A DNA stretch of 64,000 nt from an uncultured Lactobacillus sp. (GCA_948500755.1 CAOOYH010000005.1:1-64000), one strand, 5' to 3'. Numbered from the stretch's first letter, positions 36,970 to 46,206 are shown. Notes: a model not told the origin generated them from the sequence alone. Numbers and translations: made by a program.

Positions 36970-37959
36970 ATGAGTAAAAAATTACTACTACTTTCTACTG
37001 GTGGAACTATTGCTTCATCAGTTTCAGATTCAGGTTTGGTACCCAAAGAATCTGGGGAAGATTTATTGAAACTTCTTGGTGAGATGCCCTATAACATTGA
37101 TGTAAAAGATATTTTGCAACTTGATTCTTCCAATATTCAGCCGGAGGAATGGAAGTTTATTGCTGAACAAATTTATAAATATCGAAATGACTATGATGGA
37201 ATTGTGCTCAGTCACGGAACGGATACGATGGCTTACACAGCTTCAATGTTGTCTTTTATGCTTCAGCACATCGAGATTCCAGTGGTCTTGACAGGAAGTC
37301 AGGTGCCGATTAATGTAGTTTTGAGTGATGCGCCAGATAATTTGCGTTTAGCTTTTGCGGCAGCTGCGGTGTGTCATCCCGGAATTTATTTGGCATTTGA
37401 TCGTAAAATTATGCTGGGATGTAGAACGGTTAAGGTGAGAACCATCAACTTCAATGCCTTTGAAAGTGTGAATGTTCCGCCAGTGGCAACAGTAACTTCA
37501 GATGGAATAGTTTTTAATTATCAGCCCAAAATTGAAAATAAGAAGTGTGTTTTAAATACTAAAATTGATACGCATGTTTCTTTAGTTAAGCTCTTCCCGG
37601 GTTTTGATCCAGAATTATTATTTGCCATGGTAAAAAGTGGCTGCCAAGGAATAGTTATTGAAGCTTATGGATTAGGTGGAATGAATTATATTCGCCGTAA
37701 TTTAGTAGGAGCAATTGGGAAGCTGATTCGCATGGGAATTCCCGTAATTGCCAGCAGCCAGTGTTTATATGAACGTAGTGATTTAACTAAATATGAGGTT
37801 GGGCGCTTAGCACTATTAGAAGGAGCAATTAGTGCGGGAGATATGACTTCAGAAAGTGCGATTACCAAGCTAATGTGGGGATTAGGGCAACGAATGGATG
37901 TTCATGAAATCAGCGAATTCTTTAATAAAGATATTGCTGGTGAAATCACATTGAAGTAA
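36970..37959 (+). CDS. ansA: L-asparaginase (type I)
   Basis: 329 residues without a signal peptide, so cytoplasmic. Hydrolyses asparagine to aspartate and ammonia. Nucleophile-threonine motif STGGTIASS about 8-16 and second motif LSHGTDTMAYTA about 81-92. The ribosome binding site is weak (TGGAA). It follows the FMN-binding gene closely and is closed by a bidirectional terminator. Confidence 0.94.
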   Translation: MSKKLLLLSTGGTIASSVSDSGLVPKESGEDLLKLLGEMPYNIDVKDILQLDSSNIQPEEWKFIAEQIYKYRNDYDGIVLSHGTDTMAYTASMLSFMLQHIEIPVVLTGSQVPINVVLSDAPDNLRLAFAAAAVCHPGIYLAFDRKIMLGCRTVKVRTINFNAFESVNVPPVATVTSDGIVFNYQPKIENKKCVLNTKIDTHVSLVKLFPGFDPELLFAMVKSGCQGIVIEAYGLGGMNYIRRNLVGAIGKLIRMGIPVIASSQCLYERSDLTKYEVGRLALLEGAISAGDMTSESAITKLMWGLGQRMDVHEISEFFNKDIAGEITLK

Positions 37960-37964
37960 AAAAT

Positions 37965-38005
37965 AAGCGAGAAGGCTTAAATTGAGCTTTCTCGCTTTGT
38001 TTTTA
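37965..38005. terminator. bidirectional terminator between asparaginase and HAD genes
   Basis: Stem AAGCGAGAAGGCT/AGCTTTCTCGCTT with T-rich flanks on both strands. It serves the two convergent genes. Confidence 0.85.
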
Positions 38006-38821
38006 CTTTTGATCTAGGTAATCTTCCAGAATTTTTAAAACTCCGCTCTCGTTGTTGCTAGGAGCTTTATACTTTGCTAGTTTAATAATCTCCGGATTGC
38101 CATTCGACATTGCATAACTATAACCAGCTAATTCCAGCATTTCCTTATCATTCATTCCATCACCAAAAGCAATTAATTGATCAGGAGTTAGATGGAAATA
38201 GCGTAAGAAGTATTTTAATCCTTGAGCTTTGTTAACACCATAGGGCATAACATCAATATCATCAAAACCACTGGTTGTACAATGAATTCGTTCAGTATGT
38301 TTTTCGTTAAAACCAGCCTCTAGTTCTTCAGCATATTCTGCAGGACAATTCAAAGTCAACTTAATAATTCTTTCGCTAGTTGGAATTTCGCTAAATTCTT
38401 TTACTGCAATGTAGTTTGGATAGTAAAAACGCATCAAGCGCTTGAAATCTGTCGGATAAGATTCTTTTAAATAAGCACGATCCTTACCGCTGATACAAAT
38501 GTGAGCTTCCGGAAAATGCTCTTCTACATAATTAATCAAGGCCATCCCTGTAGAATAAGTGAAAAAGTGAGTAGAGATGATATTGTTATCTCTAACTAAA
38601 ATTGCCCCGTTGTCAGCGATCATATCAATTCGATCTAAAAAGTCTGAAAAATCTCGTTGTAATCGCGAAAGGGGACGCCCACTAGAAACAATAAAATGAA
38701 TATGATGTTCATGAAGCTTAGTCAAAACCTTGTTAAATCTTTCATGATCATAAGTAAGATCATCATTCATAAAGGTTCCATCCATATCTACTGCAACAGC
38801 TTTAAAAGGAATTTTTGTCAT
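38003..38821 (-). CDS. Cof-type HAD-superfamily phosphatase
   Basis: 272 residues. Motif I VDMDGTFM about 10-17, VSSGRPLSR about 44-52 and FGDGMNDKEML near the end. ATG 38821 with AAGGAGA ahead is preferred over the longer frame starting at 38863. Third Cof-type phosphatase of the window; substrate unknown. Confidence 0.87.
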   Translation of the reverse strand: MTKIPFKAVAVDMDGTFMNDDLTYDHERFNKVLTKLHEHHIHFIVSSGRPLSRLQRDFSDFLDRIDMIADNGAILVRDNNIISTHFFTYSTGMALINYVEEHFPEAHICISGKDRAYLKESYPTDFKRLMRFYYPNYIAVKEFSEIPTSERIIKLTLNCPAEYAEELEAGFNEKHTERIHCTTSGFDDIDVMPYGVNKAQGLKYFLRYFHLTPDQLIAFGDGMNDKEMLELAGYSYAMSNGNPEIIKLAKYKAPSNNESGVLKILEDYLDQK

Positions 38822-38951
38822 TTTTGTCTCCTTGTCTTGTATTTTATTTTCTCTAATACACATTATACAGTAAACGGTTTCAAAAATATGGATAGTAATT
38901 TACTTATTTTTTTGTTAAGGTAGAAAAATAATATTCGAAGGGGAGAAAAAG

Positions 38952-39407
38952 ATGGAAAGTTGGCTATTTTTAGGCTTAATTTTAGTAGTAGCTCTTGTGG
39001 GGAAAAACATGTCGCTAATTATTGCAACTGGCGTGGTAATGCTTTTAAAATTAATTCCTTTTAGTGCAAAATACATGCCTGTTATTCAAGCGAAAGGAAT
39101 TAATTGGGGTGTCACCGTTATTTCGGTGGCGATCTTAATTCCAATTGCTACAGGGCAAATTGGCTTTAACGATTTATTCAAAACTTTTAAAACACCCGCA
39201 GGTTGGATTGCTGTGGCTGCGGGCATTGCAGTGGCAATTTTATCTAGATATGGGGTAGATCAATTAGCTCAATTTCCGCAAGTGACAGTAGCCTTAGTTT
39301 TAGGAACAATTATTGGCGTGGTAGCCTTCAAAGGGATCGCCGCTGGACCTGTCATTGCAAGTGGGATGACATTCGTAATTGTGAGTCTATTCAATTTGCA
39401 TTTTTAG
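38952..39407 (+). CDS. DUF441 family membrane protein
   Basis: 151 residues with about four membrane helices, glycine- and alanine-rich, ending in [20 protein letters not shown] in the usual DUF441 way. Function not established for the family. GAAGGGGAG precedes the ATG. It has its own short intergenic promoter region and ends at a bidirectional terminator. Confidence 0.85.
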   Translation: MESWLFLGLILVVALVGKNMSLIIATGVVMLLKLIPFSAKYMPVIQAKGINWGVTVISVAILIPIATGQIGFNDLFKTFKTPAGWIAVAAGIAVAILSRYGVDQLAQFPQVTVALVLGTIIGVVAFKGIAAGPVIASGMTFVIVSLFNLHF

Positions 39408-39411
39408 AGAA

Positions 39412-39444
39412 AAAAAGAAAGTGTTGTTTCAACACTTTCTTTTA
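39412..39444. terminator. bidirectional intrinsic terminator
   Basis: Stem AAAGAAAGTGTTG/CAACACTTTCTTT flanked by A and T runs; ends the DUF441 gene and the opposing permease gene. Confidence 0.92.
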
Positions 39445-39446
39445 GT

Positions 39447-41096
39447 TTAATCTTCTTCAGCTTTGAAACCATCAGCTAAGTTAGGTTTTCTTCTACCAAT
39501 TAACCACGCAATGATTAAAGCAACTACACCTTCAATGGCAATATAAATTCCACGAGCTGGGACATGCTTTAATCCACCGAGGTAAACGCCAAAGATAATC
39601 GCTACCACGATGATGGTAATAATTGAAATCCATTGAGGCTTGTCAAAAGCAATTCCGTATTCAACTTCACGACGTCTAATAGCTGGCAAAATTGCTCCTA
39701 ACCCAATTAAAACAATGACAGCAACAATATTAATGATTAATTCATACCACCAAATTCCGCTGCCTTCTGGCACATCTTGAGGGGTGATTCCCATAATTGT
39801 TGCAATCGCAGTAACTAAAAGCAAAATTAATCCTACTGTCCATGCGACCTTATCGTTTTTAATGAAAACATACCTGGATGGGAACTTCTTGGAGTTCTTT
39901 CTAATTCTCATAAATGAGTAGAAGATCCAGCAGGTAACACCAGGAGAAACAATCGCATTCAAATTAAGGAGCCAGTTAAAAATGTCATTCATATTTGGTA
40001 AGAAAATACCTAAAATCATAATGAATGAAGAAAGAGCAACAGTTAAGATGTAACCGTTGATTGGCAAACCATTTTTATCCTTTTTACGAAGGAATTTAGG
40101 CATGTAGCGATCTCCCGTGTCAGAGATAAGCATTCTAGTCATAGCATCAAGCAAGACAGCTAGCAATGCACAGTTGAAGAATACTGATGTCCATGCCCAG
40201 AAGTAAAGCAAGAAATCGCCCCAACCGTATTGATGACCGATCATCTTAAAGGCATAATAAGCACCGTTCATCTTTAAGTCATTAGGCAGGTGGTTAGCAT
40301 TAAAGTAGATTCCAAGCGCAAATGAACCAAAGATAGTTAAGAAAGCTGTCATGATAGCTAAAGCAATCATAGCTTTAGGAAAATCATATTGAGGTTTCTT
40401 CATTTTGGTTACATATGGGGCAACCAGTTCGGCCCCATTCATTGCATAAATCAACATGGCTATTGTTGAGAAGTAGTGCCAATCAAATTTAGGGAAAATA
40501 TCAGTCCATGTAAAGTTGGTAGTTGCCATGTGCCCACCTGACTTTGCTAATCCGACAAAAGCCAAAAGGACAAACAAAATCGTCATAATCACCATCAAGC
40601 CCCCACCAATGGTTGATAAGAATTCCATTGAGTTTGAAAAATGATGTTCCACAATGATAAATACAATAAATGTAACAAAGGTTAACAGAGCAAATAATGA
40701 GTTTGGAATCTTATCTTGAAACTTTTCTGATCCAGTAAGAGCCCAACCAATATCAACAATAACTTCGTTTGCAGAGTCAACTGCGTAAGGAATAGAAGCT
40801 GCCCAGTAAGTCCAAGCTGTGAAATATCCTAAAAATTCTCCATCAGTTCCACGAACCCAGGAAGAAAGGCCTCCGCCTTCTTTATTAAAGACTGAACCTA
40901 ATTGTCCAACCATTAATGAATATGGAATAACGTAAAAGATTACCATTACAATCCAAGAAAAGATAACTGACATTCCTTGGTTTTGGAAGTTGTACATAAT
41001 GTCGTCGAGTCCGATAACAGTACACAAAGCCATTAAAAATAAAGTTTGCCAAGAAATATATTTCTTATCTGGATTTAGAGCGTTTAATTCGTCCAC
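39447..41096 (-). CDS. APC-family amino acid permease (glutamate:GABA antiporter/YjeM type)
   Basis: 549 residues with about 12 membrane helices. The long N-terminal helix region WQTLFLMALCTVIGLDDIMYNF and FNKEGGGLSSWV are typical of the APC superfamily, where this GGG loop binds the amino group. A charged C-terminal tail ends in FKAEED. The subgroup call is by general look; the substrate is unknown. GTG start at 41096 with AAGGATGAG upstream. Monocistronic. Confidence 0.82.
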   Translation of the reverse strand: MDELNALNPDKKYISWQTLFLMALCTVIGLDDIMYNFQNQGMSVIFSWIVMVIFYVIPYSLMVGQLGSVFNKEGGGLSSWVRGTDGEFLGYFTAWTYWAASIPYAVDSANEVIVDIGWALTGSEKFQDKIPNSLFALLTFVTFIVFIIVEHHFSNSMEFLSTIGGGLMVIMTILFVLLAFVGLAKSGGHMATTNFTWTDIFPKFDWHYFSTIAMLIYAMNGAELVAPYVTKMKKPQYDFPKAMIALAIMTAFLTIFGSFALGIYFNANHLPNDLKMNGAYYAFKMIGHQYGWGDFLLYFWAWTSVFFNCALLAVLLDAMTRMLISDTGDRYMPKFLRKKDKNGLPINGYILTVALSSFIMILGIFLPNMNDIFNWLLNLNAIVSPGVTCWIFYSFMRIRKNSKKFPSRYVFIKNDKVAWTVGLILLLVTAIATIMGITPQDVPEGSGIWWYELIINIVAVIVLIGLGAILPAIRRREVEYGIAFDKPQWISIITIIVVAIIFGVYLGGLKHVPARGIYIAIEGVVALIIAWLIGRRKPNLADGFKAEED

Positions 41097-41400
41097 TTTT
41101 AATTTCTCATCCTTTTCTAGTAGTAATAATTATGTTGCGTACTAGAAATGACCGGGAGACTTATTCTTGAATTTTATATCCATCGAATCAATTCTTCTCC
41201 TTATAGTATTAAGTCCTTATTCATTCTAACGATTATGATACGGTGTGGCTAGGGGTAAAACGCTTACGAAATAAATTTGAAAAAAGTGGGTTAAGCACTT
41301 TACTTATATTAAGTAAGTGTTGTATAATAGTTACGAAAAGTAAGTAGATCTTTGTTTTGAAAGGAATTTAGGTCTTTGTCTTAAATTAGGAGGAATTAGA
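41097..41400. promoter_or_regulatory. divergent control region between the permease and the S14 unit
   Basis: About 300 bases without a gene. Plus-strand promoter: TATAAT at about 41325-41330 with a possible TTACTT -35 box 17 bases before it, the two set in an inverted repeat (CACTT...AAGTG). A cre-like GTAAAACGCTTACGA lies at 41254-41268, matching the core but not the outer TG/CA. The leader before the small ORF carries two similar stretches, GATCTTTGTTTTGAA and GGTCTTTGTCTTAAA, and ends in TAGGAGG. Positions of the -35 and any regulator are inference. Confidence 0.45.
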
Positions 41401-41502
41401 ATGACAAGTCAGATCGTCGCAATCGGAATCATTGTAACTACGTTAATCGCATTAACTTCTCCCAAACAACCTGTAGAAGAAAGGATTAGAAAACACAGAT
41501 AA
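41401..41502 (+). CDS. 33-residue small membrane-like peptide upstream of rpsN
   Basis: Too short for most gene finders. A strong TAGGAGG lies seven bases before the ATG. The peptide starts [20 protein letters not shown], one hydrophobic helix, and ends with a basic tail (ERIRKHR). The stop TAA is followed after one base by the ATG of rpsN, whose own ribosome binding site is poor (GGATTAG is 20 bases away), so rpsN is probably translated by coupling to this peptide. I recognise no family. It may act as a leader peptide or have a membrane role. Confidence 0.65.
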   Translation: MTSQIVAIGIIVTTLIALTSPKQPVEERIRKHR

Positions 41503-41503
41503 T

Positions 41504-41689
41504 ATGGCAAAAACATCACAAATTGTAAAAAATCATAGAGAAAATAAATTCTCAACTAGAGAATATACATGTTGTGAACGCTGTGGACGTCCACATTCTG
41601 TTTACCGTAAATTTGGTTTATGCAGAGTCTGCATGCGTGAATTAGCACATAATGGCCAATTGCCTGGCGTTAAGAAGGCAAGTTGGTAA
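41504..41689 (+). CDS. rpsN: 30S ribosomal protein S14, zinc-binding type
   Basis: 61 residues. The zinc knuckle [20 protein letters not shown] is intact, so this is the C+ (type Z) form. S14 is part of the 30S head. It lies outside the ribosomal protein operons, as an isolated gene one base behind a 33-residue peptide gene. A terminator follows within a few bases. Confidence 0.96.
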   Translation: MAKTSQIVKNHRENKFSTREYTCCERCGRPHSVYRKFGLCRVCMRELAHNGQLPGVKKASW

Positions 41690-41691
41690 GA

Positions 41692-41722
41692 AAAAGCTCA
41701 CTTTGAAAGTGGGCTTTTTTAT
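41692..41722 (+). terminator. intrinsic terminator after rpsN
   Basis: Stem AAGCTCACTT/AGTGGGCTT type (G-U pairs) followed by T6. Confidence 0.85.
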
Positions 41723-41793
41723 TTTTTTCTAAAATGAAATGAATTTAGGCATAATAAGTGAGATGATAGTAAAAAAATAAAAGGGATGTTTGG

Positions 41794-42306
41794 ATGAGAA
41801 ATTTTAAATTTACAACTAGAGAAAAAGTCTATCTTTTGATTGCATTGCTGGTCTTGATTATGCTCTTTATTTCAAGTTCAATGACTTACCAGCAGCAGGA
41901 AATGAAGCCGGGCTTTATCAATACTCATTTACATTTTATTGAAGAAATTGTGGGAAATTGGAATATTTACTATGGTGGTAGATGGCATAATGCGCAGCTT
42001 GATGGTGGAACTGCGGGGATGACACAATTTGTTGTAAGAAAGATGGCTCACTTTGGATCTTACTTTTTAGTAGGGATGTTTGGATTTTTAGGTTTAAGAA
42101 GAATTTTCAAACTTAAGTGGGTAGCTCCCGTTTTGACTTGGTTTGGCGCAATTGCTTTAGCTGCCTTTGATGAATATCACCAATACTTAACAGGCGATCG
42201 TACTCCAAGTGTTCATGATGTAATGTTAGATGCTTTCGGAGCTTTATGCGGAATTGTTTTATGTATTATTGTTATCTTTATTCGAAAAAAATTGCAGAAA
42301 AAATAG
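41794..42306 (+). CDS. VanZ-family membrane protein
   Basis: 170 residues, about four membrane helices. Family motifs: RKMAHFGSYFLVGMFGF about 84-100 and the conserved FDEYHQYLTGDRTPSVHDVMLDAFGA (about 129-154). The function of most VanZ proteins outside the vancomycin/teicoplanin context is unknown. AAAGGGATG precedes the ATG. Monocistronic; a second VanZ protein is encoded at 56472. Confidence 0.87.
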   Translation: MRNFKFTTREKVYLLIALLVLIMLFISSSMTYQQQEMKPGFINTHLHFIEEIVGNWNIYYGGRWHNAQLDGGTAGMTQFVVRKMAHFGSYFLVGMFGFLGLRRIFKLKWVAPVLTWFGAIALAAFDEYHQYLTGDRTPSVHDVMLDAFGALCGIVLCIIVIFIRKKLQKK

Positions 42307-42394
42307 TTTAAATTCCTGATAACGTTGAATTTTAGTTGTCTGTGAGTTAAGATTATAAACGTTAATATTATAGTAAATAGAAAGAAGGATTCTT

Positions 42395-43123
42395 ATGTCA
42401 GGACATTCAAAATGGCACAATATTCAAGGCCGCAAGAATGCGCAAGACGCTAAGAGAGGTAAAATTTTCCAAAAGTTATCTCGTGAAATTTATATGGCTG
42501 CAAAGAGTGGTGGTCCTGACCCTTCAGGGAATCCTACCTTGCGTATGGTTATCGATAAGGCACGTTCAAACAATATGCCAAAAGATAACATTCAACGTGC
42601 AATCAAAAAGGCTGAAGGTAACTCAGACGAACACTACGATGAAATCACTTATGAAGGTTATGCTCCAGGTGGTGTAGCAGTTTTTGTTGAAGCTTTGACT
42701 GATAACAAGAACCGTACTGCTTCAGCTGTTCGTGTTGCATTTACTCGTAATGGTGGTTCACTTGGTGCTACTGGTTCTGTTGCCTACATGTTTGATAGAA
42801 AAGGCTACATTGTAATTGATCGTTCAACTACTGATGCTGATGAAGATCAAGTATTGCTTGATGTAATGGATGCTGGTGGCGAGGACTTGCAAACTAGTGA
42901 TGATGCATTTGAAATTTATACTGATCCAAAGCAATTTGCTCAAGTAAGAGATGCTCTTGAAAAAGCTGGTTACAAGCTTGCAAATGCAGAATTAACTATG
43001 ATCCCACAAAATACTACTCCAGTTCCTGCTGATAAGAAGGAACAATTTGAACACTTAGTTGACCAATTGGAAGATGACGATGATGTTCAAAATGTCTACA
43101 CTGCAGCTGCAGATGAAGATTAA
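42395..43123 (+). CDS. YebC/PmpR-family regulator
   Basis: 242 residues. The N-terminus [22 protein letters not shown] is the family hallmark (given in two overlapping parts: [11 protein letters not shown] and [10 protein letters not shown]), with [19 protein letters not shown] and [21 protein letters not shown] following. Members act as DNA-binding regulators or, as shown recently, as factors that relieve ribosome stalling at proline runs. AAGAAGGA precedes the ATG. A terminator follows; comGA is downstream. Confidence 0.93.
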   Translation: MSGHSKWHNIQGRKNAQDAKRGKIFQKLSREIYMAAKSGGPDPSGNPTLRMVIDKARSNNMPKDNIQRAIKKAEGNSDEHYDEITYEGYAPGGVAVFVEALTDNKNRTASAVRVAFTRNGGSLGATGSVAYMFDRKGYIVIDRSTTDADEDQVLLDVMDAGGEDLQTSDDAFEIYTDPKQFAQVRDALEKAGYKLANAELTMIPQNTTPVPADKKEQFEHLVDQLEDDDDVQNVYTAAADED

Positions 43124-43135
43124 TAAATAATTTCG

Positions 43136-43168
43136 AAATCGCTTAGTGAAAACTAGGTGATTTTTTTA
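43136..43168 (+). terminator. intrinsic terminator after yebC
   Basis: Stem AAATCGCTTAG/CTAGGTGATTT with G-U pairs and a run of seven T. Confidence 0.85.
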
Positions 43169-43185
43169 TATTAAAAAAAGAAATA

Positions 43186-43234
43186 CCTCCTTTTTTGCGT
43201 ACTTAATATTGGTGACAAAAAAGGGGGTTTTTTC
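43186..43234 (+). promoter_or_regulatory. comG leader hairpin covering the comGA ribosome binding site
   Basis: CCTCCTTTTTTG (43186-43197) can pair with CAAAAAAGGGGG (43216-43227) over 12 bp with one G-U pair and an 18-base loop. The right arm contains AAGGGGG, the comGA ribosome binding site, and six T follow directly (43228-43233) before the ATG at 43235. The fold would both hide the site and look like an intrinsic terminator. The loop, ACTTAATATTGG, might hold promoter or regulatory signals of its own. Confidence 0.6.
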
Positions 43235-44209
43235 ATGGAGATAAAGCAGAAAGTTGAAGAATTGATTGAAGAGGCAATTCAATTTCAATCAAGTGATATT
43301 TTCTTTTTGCCTAAAAGGGATCAAATGATGGTCTGTTTTAGACAGTCTAATTCAGTAAAAGAAATTGAAAGTTTGAAAAATGATGAAGCACTAGAAGTAA
43401 TTAATTTTCTAAAATATGCCGCACAAATGGATATTTCGGAACATCGTCGGCCACAAGTAGGTGCAATGACTTATCGGTATGAAGATCAAGATTACTATTT
43501 ACGACTTTCAAGCGTGGGTGATTTTACAGATCAAGAATCATTAGTGATTAGAATTATTTATAATCTTGAGACTAGTAGGTATTTTTACCCCGATCAACTT
43601 ATTTATCTCAAAAATTTGGCCCAGAGACGCGGCCTCATTATTACGAGTGGACCAACAGGATCTGGGAAAACAACCACTATGTATGAACTTGCTAAAGAAG
43701 TGGGGGCACAAAAAGTGGTGATGACAATTGAAGATCCAGTGGAAATTCATGAAAAATCTTTTTTACAGTCACAGGTTAATAGTGAGGCAGCAATTAGCTA
43801 TGAGAGTCTTTTAAAAGCTGCGTTACGTCATCGACCAGATATTTTAATTATTGGGGAAATTAGGGACAGCAAGACTGCGCGCGTAGCAATTGATGCAGCT
43901 TTGAGTGGCCATTTGGTTTTAGCAACGGTCCATGCAAAAAGTACTCTTCAGACAATTTCTAGATTGGAAGGACTCAAAATTAGAAAAGATGAACTTGCAA
44001 ATTGTCTGACTGCAGTTTCTTATCAAAGGTTGTTGCCGACAAATGAAGGTGTAGCTTGTCTCTTAGATATGGCCAGTGGGAAAGTTCTTCAAAATAGCAT
44101 TGAAAAAAGTGTGAGAGGTAATTTTATTAACTGGCAAGAAAACCTACAAAATTTATATAAGGGAGGTGAAATTAACGATGAAACGTATCAGTTATACCAA
44201 GAAGGATAA
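43235..44209 (+). CDS. comGA: competence pseudopilus assembly ATPase ComGA
   Basis: 324 residues, GspE/PilB family. Walker A TSGPTGSGKTTTMYE about 138-152, the Asp box MTIEDPVEI about 167-175 and Walker B ILIIGEIRD about 205-213, with the His box ALSGHLVLATVHAKS after it. It powers assembly of the DNA-uptake pseudopilus. Its ribosome binding site is inside a strong hairpin, see the leader entry. comGB overlaps its end. Confidence 0.95.
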   Translation: MEIKQKVEELIEEAIQFQSSDIFFLPKRDQMMVCFRQSNSVKEIESLKNDEALEVINFLKYAAQMDISEHRRPQVGAMTYRYEDQDYYLRLSSVGDFTDQESLVIRIIYNLETSRYFYPDQLIYLKNLAQRRGLIITSGPTGSGKTTTMYELAKEVGAQKVVMTIEDPVEIHEKSFLQSQVNSEAAISYESLLKAALRHRPDILIIGEIRDSKTARVAIDAALSGHLVLATVHAKSTLQTISRLEGLKIRKDELANCLTAVSYQRLLPTNEGVACLLDMASGKVLQNSIEKSVRGNFINWQENLQNLYKGGEINDETYQLYQEG

Positions 44210-45179
44210 ATTGAATCGGGAGGAGCAGTTAGAATTTTTAGATTATTTAAAGCATAGTTTAGCTAATGGCTTTTCTTTAAATAGCAGCGTGGAACTGATG
44301 CCCATCATTTGGCCAAAGCGAAAAAAGATGATGGATGATCTTAATCAAGCTATGAAAAGCGGGGCCCATTTCCCTAAAGAATTGATAAAACTGGGCTTTT
44401 CTAAGACAACAGTGACTCAAATTAATTTAGCGATGGGACAGGGAAACTTAGTAGAGTGCTTGGAGCAATTAACTGAACTTAGTCGCCTTAAGAATGAACA
44501 GATTAAGAAGTTGAAAGCTGAACTGTCATATCCTTTTATTTTGGCAATTATGATGGTACTGTTGTTAGCTTTTATGCAAACTTTTGTGACAACGCAATTT
44601 TCAGATTCCAATGAACATACAGGAGATTTCTTACTGGTGGCTCTGATTTTAATTGCGTTAGGATTCATTTATTACTTTAGTAAGATGCTTAATTTATTAG
44701 CTAAGCAAGATTATAAATCTATGAAAAAGCTGAGCGCATATCCACTTATTGGCGCAGTAATTAAGAAGTATGTAAATTATCTGTTAATTTATGATATTGG
44801 CTTACTCCTAGCGAGTGGCTTTTCTCTTCAAAAAATGTGTGAATATGCTGCGAAACAGACGAAAGGATCTTTGCAGCAATATTTAGGAGAAAAAGTTGGT
44901 AATAAACTCGCTCAGGGGAAGAGTTTAAAAGAAATCATTAAAGAAGAGCCTTTTATTCCTGACACGCTCTTGATTTTGATTCAAACGGGATCGGAAAGAA
45001 GTAATTTAAGTAATCGCTTTTTAATATTTGGAAGAAGTTTATTTAATGATTTAACAACTAGAATTGAAAAATTAGTAGTAAATGTTCAGCCAATTTGTTT
45101 TATTTTAATCGGAATTTGCATAATTGGAATGTATTTAAAACTATTGTTGCCAATGTATGCAATGATGCAAGGAATATAG
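44178..45179 (+). CDS. comGB: competence pilus assembly membrane protein ComGB
   Basis: 333 residues, PilC/GspF family with two copies of the T2SSF domain and three membrane helices (about 112-132, 152-170 and 305-327). It is the inner-membrane platform for the pseudopilus. ATG 44178 lies behind GGGAGGTG within the comGA end (32-base overlap); an in-frame GTG at 44166 is inside that site. comGC follows eight bases later. Confidence 0.9.
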   Translation: MKRISYTKKDKLNREEQLEFLDYLKHSLANGFSLNSSVELMPIIWPKRKKMMDDLNQAMKSGAHFPKELIKLGFSKTTVTQINLAMGQGNLVECLEQLTELSRLKNEQIKKLKAELSYPFILAIMMVLLLAFMQTFVTTQFSDSNEHTGDFLLVALILIALGFIYYFSKMLNLLAKQDYKSMKKLSAYPLIGAVIKKYVNYLLIYDIGLLLASGFSLQKMCEYAAKQTKGSLQQYLGEKVGNKLAQGKSLKEIIKEEPFIPDTLLILIQTGSERSNLSNRFLIFGRSLFNDLTTRIEKLVVNVQPICFILIGICIIGMYLKLLLPMYAMMQGI

Positions 45180-45187
45180 GAGAAAAA

Positions 45188-45544
45188 ATGAATAAAGTAA
45201 AGAGATATTTAATTAATTTACTCAAAAAGTCTAGAACTCAACAAGGTTTTACTTTGATTGAAATGGTAGTAGTGGTAGCGATTATTGTACTTTTAGTTCT
45301 GATTATTGCACCAAATCTAATGAAGCAGAAAAAGAATGCAGATACTAAAACTTCTGATGCTTTTAAAAGCACGCTTCAAACCCAAGTAGATCTTTATAAA
45401 GATGAAAAGAAACTTGACGGAAAAGTTGACTTTACTACTTTACATAAAGATAAATACTTAACTGATGATCAATTTAAAAAATCTGCTAATTATGATGTAA
45501 ATGATGATGGTGAAGTAATTGCAAAAAGTAGTCCGGCAAAATAG
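45188..45544 (+). CDS. comGC: major pseudopilin ComGC
   Basis: 118 residues. Prepilin peptidase motif QQGFTLIEMVVVVAIIVL at about 20-37 with G-F cleavage and the glutamate at +5, followed by the hydrophobic pilin helix. It is the main subunit of the DNA-uptake pilus. ATG 45188 is behind AGGAGAAAA; a longer frame starting at 45095 lies inside comGB. It overlaps comGD by 26 bases. Confidence 0.95.
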   Translation: MNKVKRYLINLLKKSRTQQGFTLIEMVVVVAIIVLLVLIIAPNLMKQKKNADTKTSDAFKSTLQTQVDLYKDEKKLDGKVDFTTLHKDKYLTDDQFKKSANYDVNDDGEVIAKSSPAK

Positions 45545-45950
45545 AGCATTTAGTCTACTTGAAACAATGATCAGTTTGATCATTTCTTGTGCTCTAATCT
45601 TTATTGGCAGTTTAAATTTAAAAGAATATCAATCAGAATTGCTACTTCTTAACACCACTCGAGAAGTTAAAGCGGCATTTGAGCAAGCTGCAAGGATTTG
45701 TACAATTCAAAATTCGCCAATGAGCATTAGTTATTTTGAAAAGTCGTCTTTGCTCACATTTAAAGGTACTACAAAAAATAACTATGATCGAACTTTGAGA
45801 ATCGATAAGAAGATAAAGATTCATAATCTTACTAACTTACAAATTTCTAAAAATGGGACTATTTCGCCTAAAATAATTACAGTTTCTGATGGTAATAAAT
45901 CGCAGAAAATAAAGATTCAAATGACTTGGGGAAGGGCAATTGATGGATAA
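45519..45950 (+). CDS. comGD: minor pseudopilin ComGD
   Basis: 143 residues. Type IV prepilin-like N-terminus NRAFSLLETMISLIISCALIF with the +5 glutamate. TTG 45519 is the only start in range, with GGTGAAG ahead inside comGC; this gives an overlap of 26 bases with comGC. The body is strand-rich as in minor pseudopilins. Confidence 0.85.
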   Translation: MQKVVRQNRAFSLLETMISLIISCALIFIGSLNLKEYQSELLLLNTTREVKAAFEQAARICTIQNSPMSISYFEKSSLLTFKGTTKNNYDRTLRIDKKIKIHNLTNLQISKNGTISPKIITVSDGNKSQKIKIQMTWGRAIDG

Positions 45951-46206
45951 GATAAAAGGATTCTTAATTGCTGAAAGCATGACTGGTTTAATGGTGGCCG
46001 TGATTGGAGTTTCGATTTTTGCATTAATAGTTGCTCAAAGTCAAAAAATAGAAACAGCTATGGAAGTGAAAACAGACCAAGCATATGCCTGGCATGTACT
46101 GCGAGAACAAAAACTTGATTCAGTTAAAGTACATAGTCACATTTATAAACTTAAAGGTAGTTATGTATATGATACAACCACAAAGCAAGAATATAAAATC
46201 AAGTAA
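45943..46206 (+). CDS. comGE: minor pseudopilin ComGE-like
   Basis: 87 residues. N-terminus KGFLIAESMTGLMVAVIGVSIFALIV is a prepilin signal (with the +5 glutamate) split here as KGFLIAESMTG and the following helix. ATG 45943 has GAAGGG six bases upstream. Assigned by order and prepilin motif, since ComGE proteins share little sequence. It overlaps comGD by eight bases and is overlapped by comGF. Confidence 0.8.
   Translation: MDKIKGFLIAESMTGLMVAVIGVSIFALIVAQSQKIETAMEVKTDQAYAWHVLREQKLDSVKVHSHIYKLKGSYVYDTTTKQEYKIK

Noticed and set aside
41254-41268. cre site before the APC permease
   Set aside because: The core fits but both outer positions (TG and CA) deviate, so it is mentioned only as cre-like in the intergenic entry.
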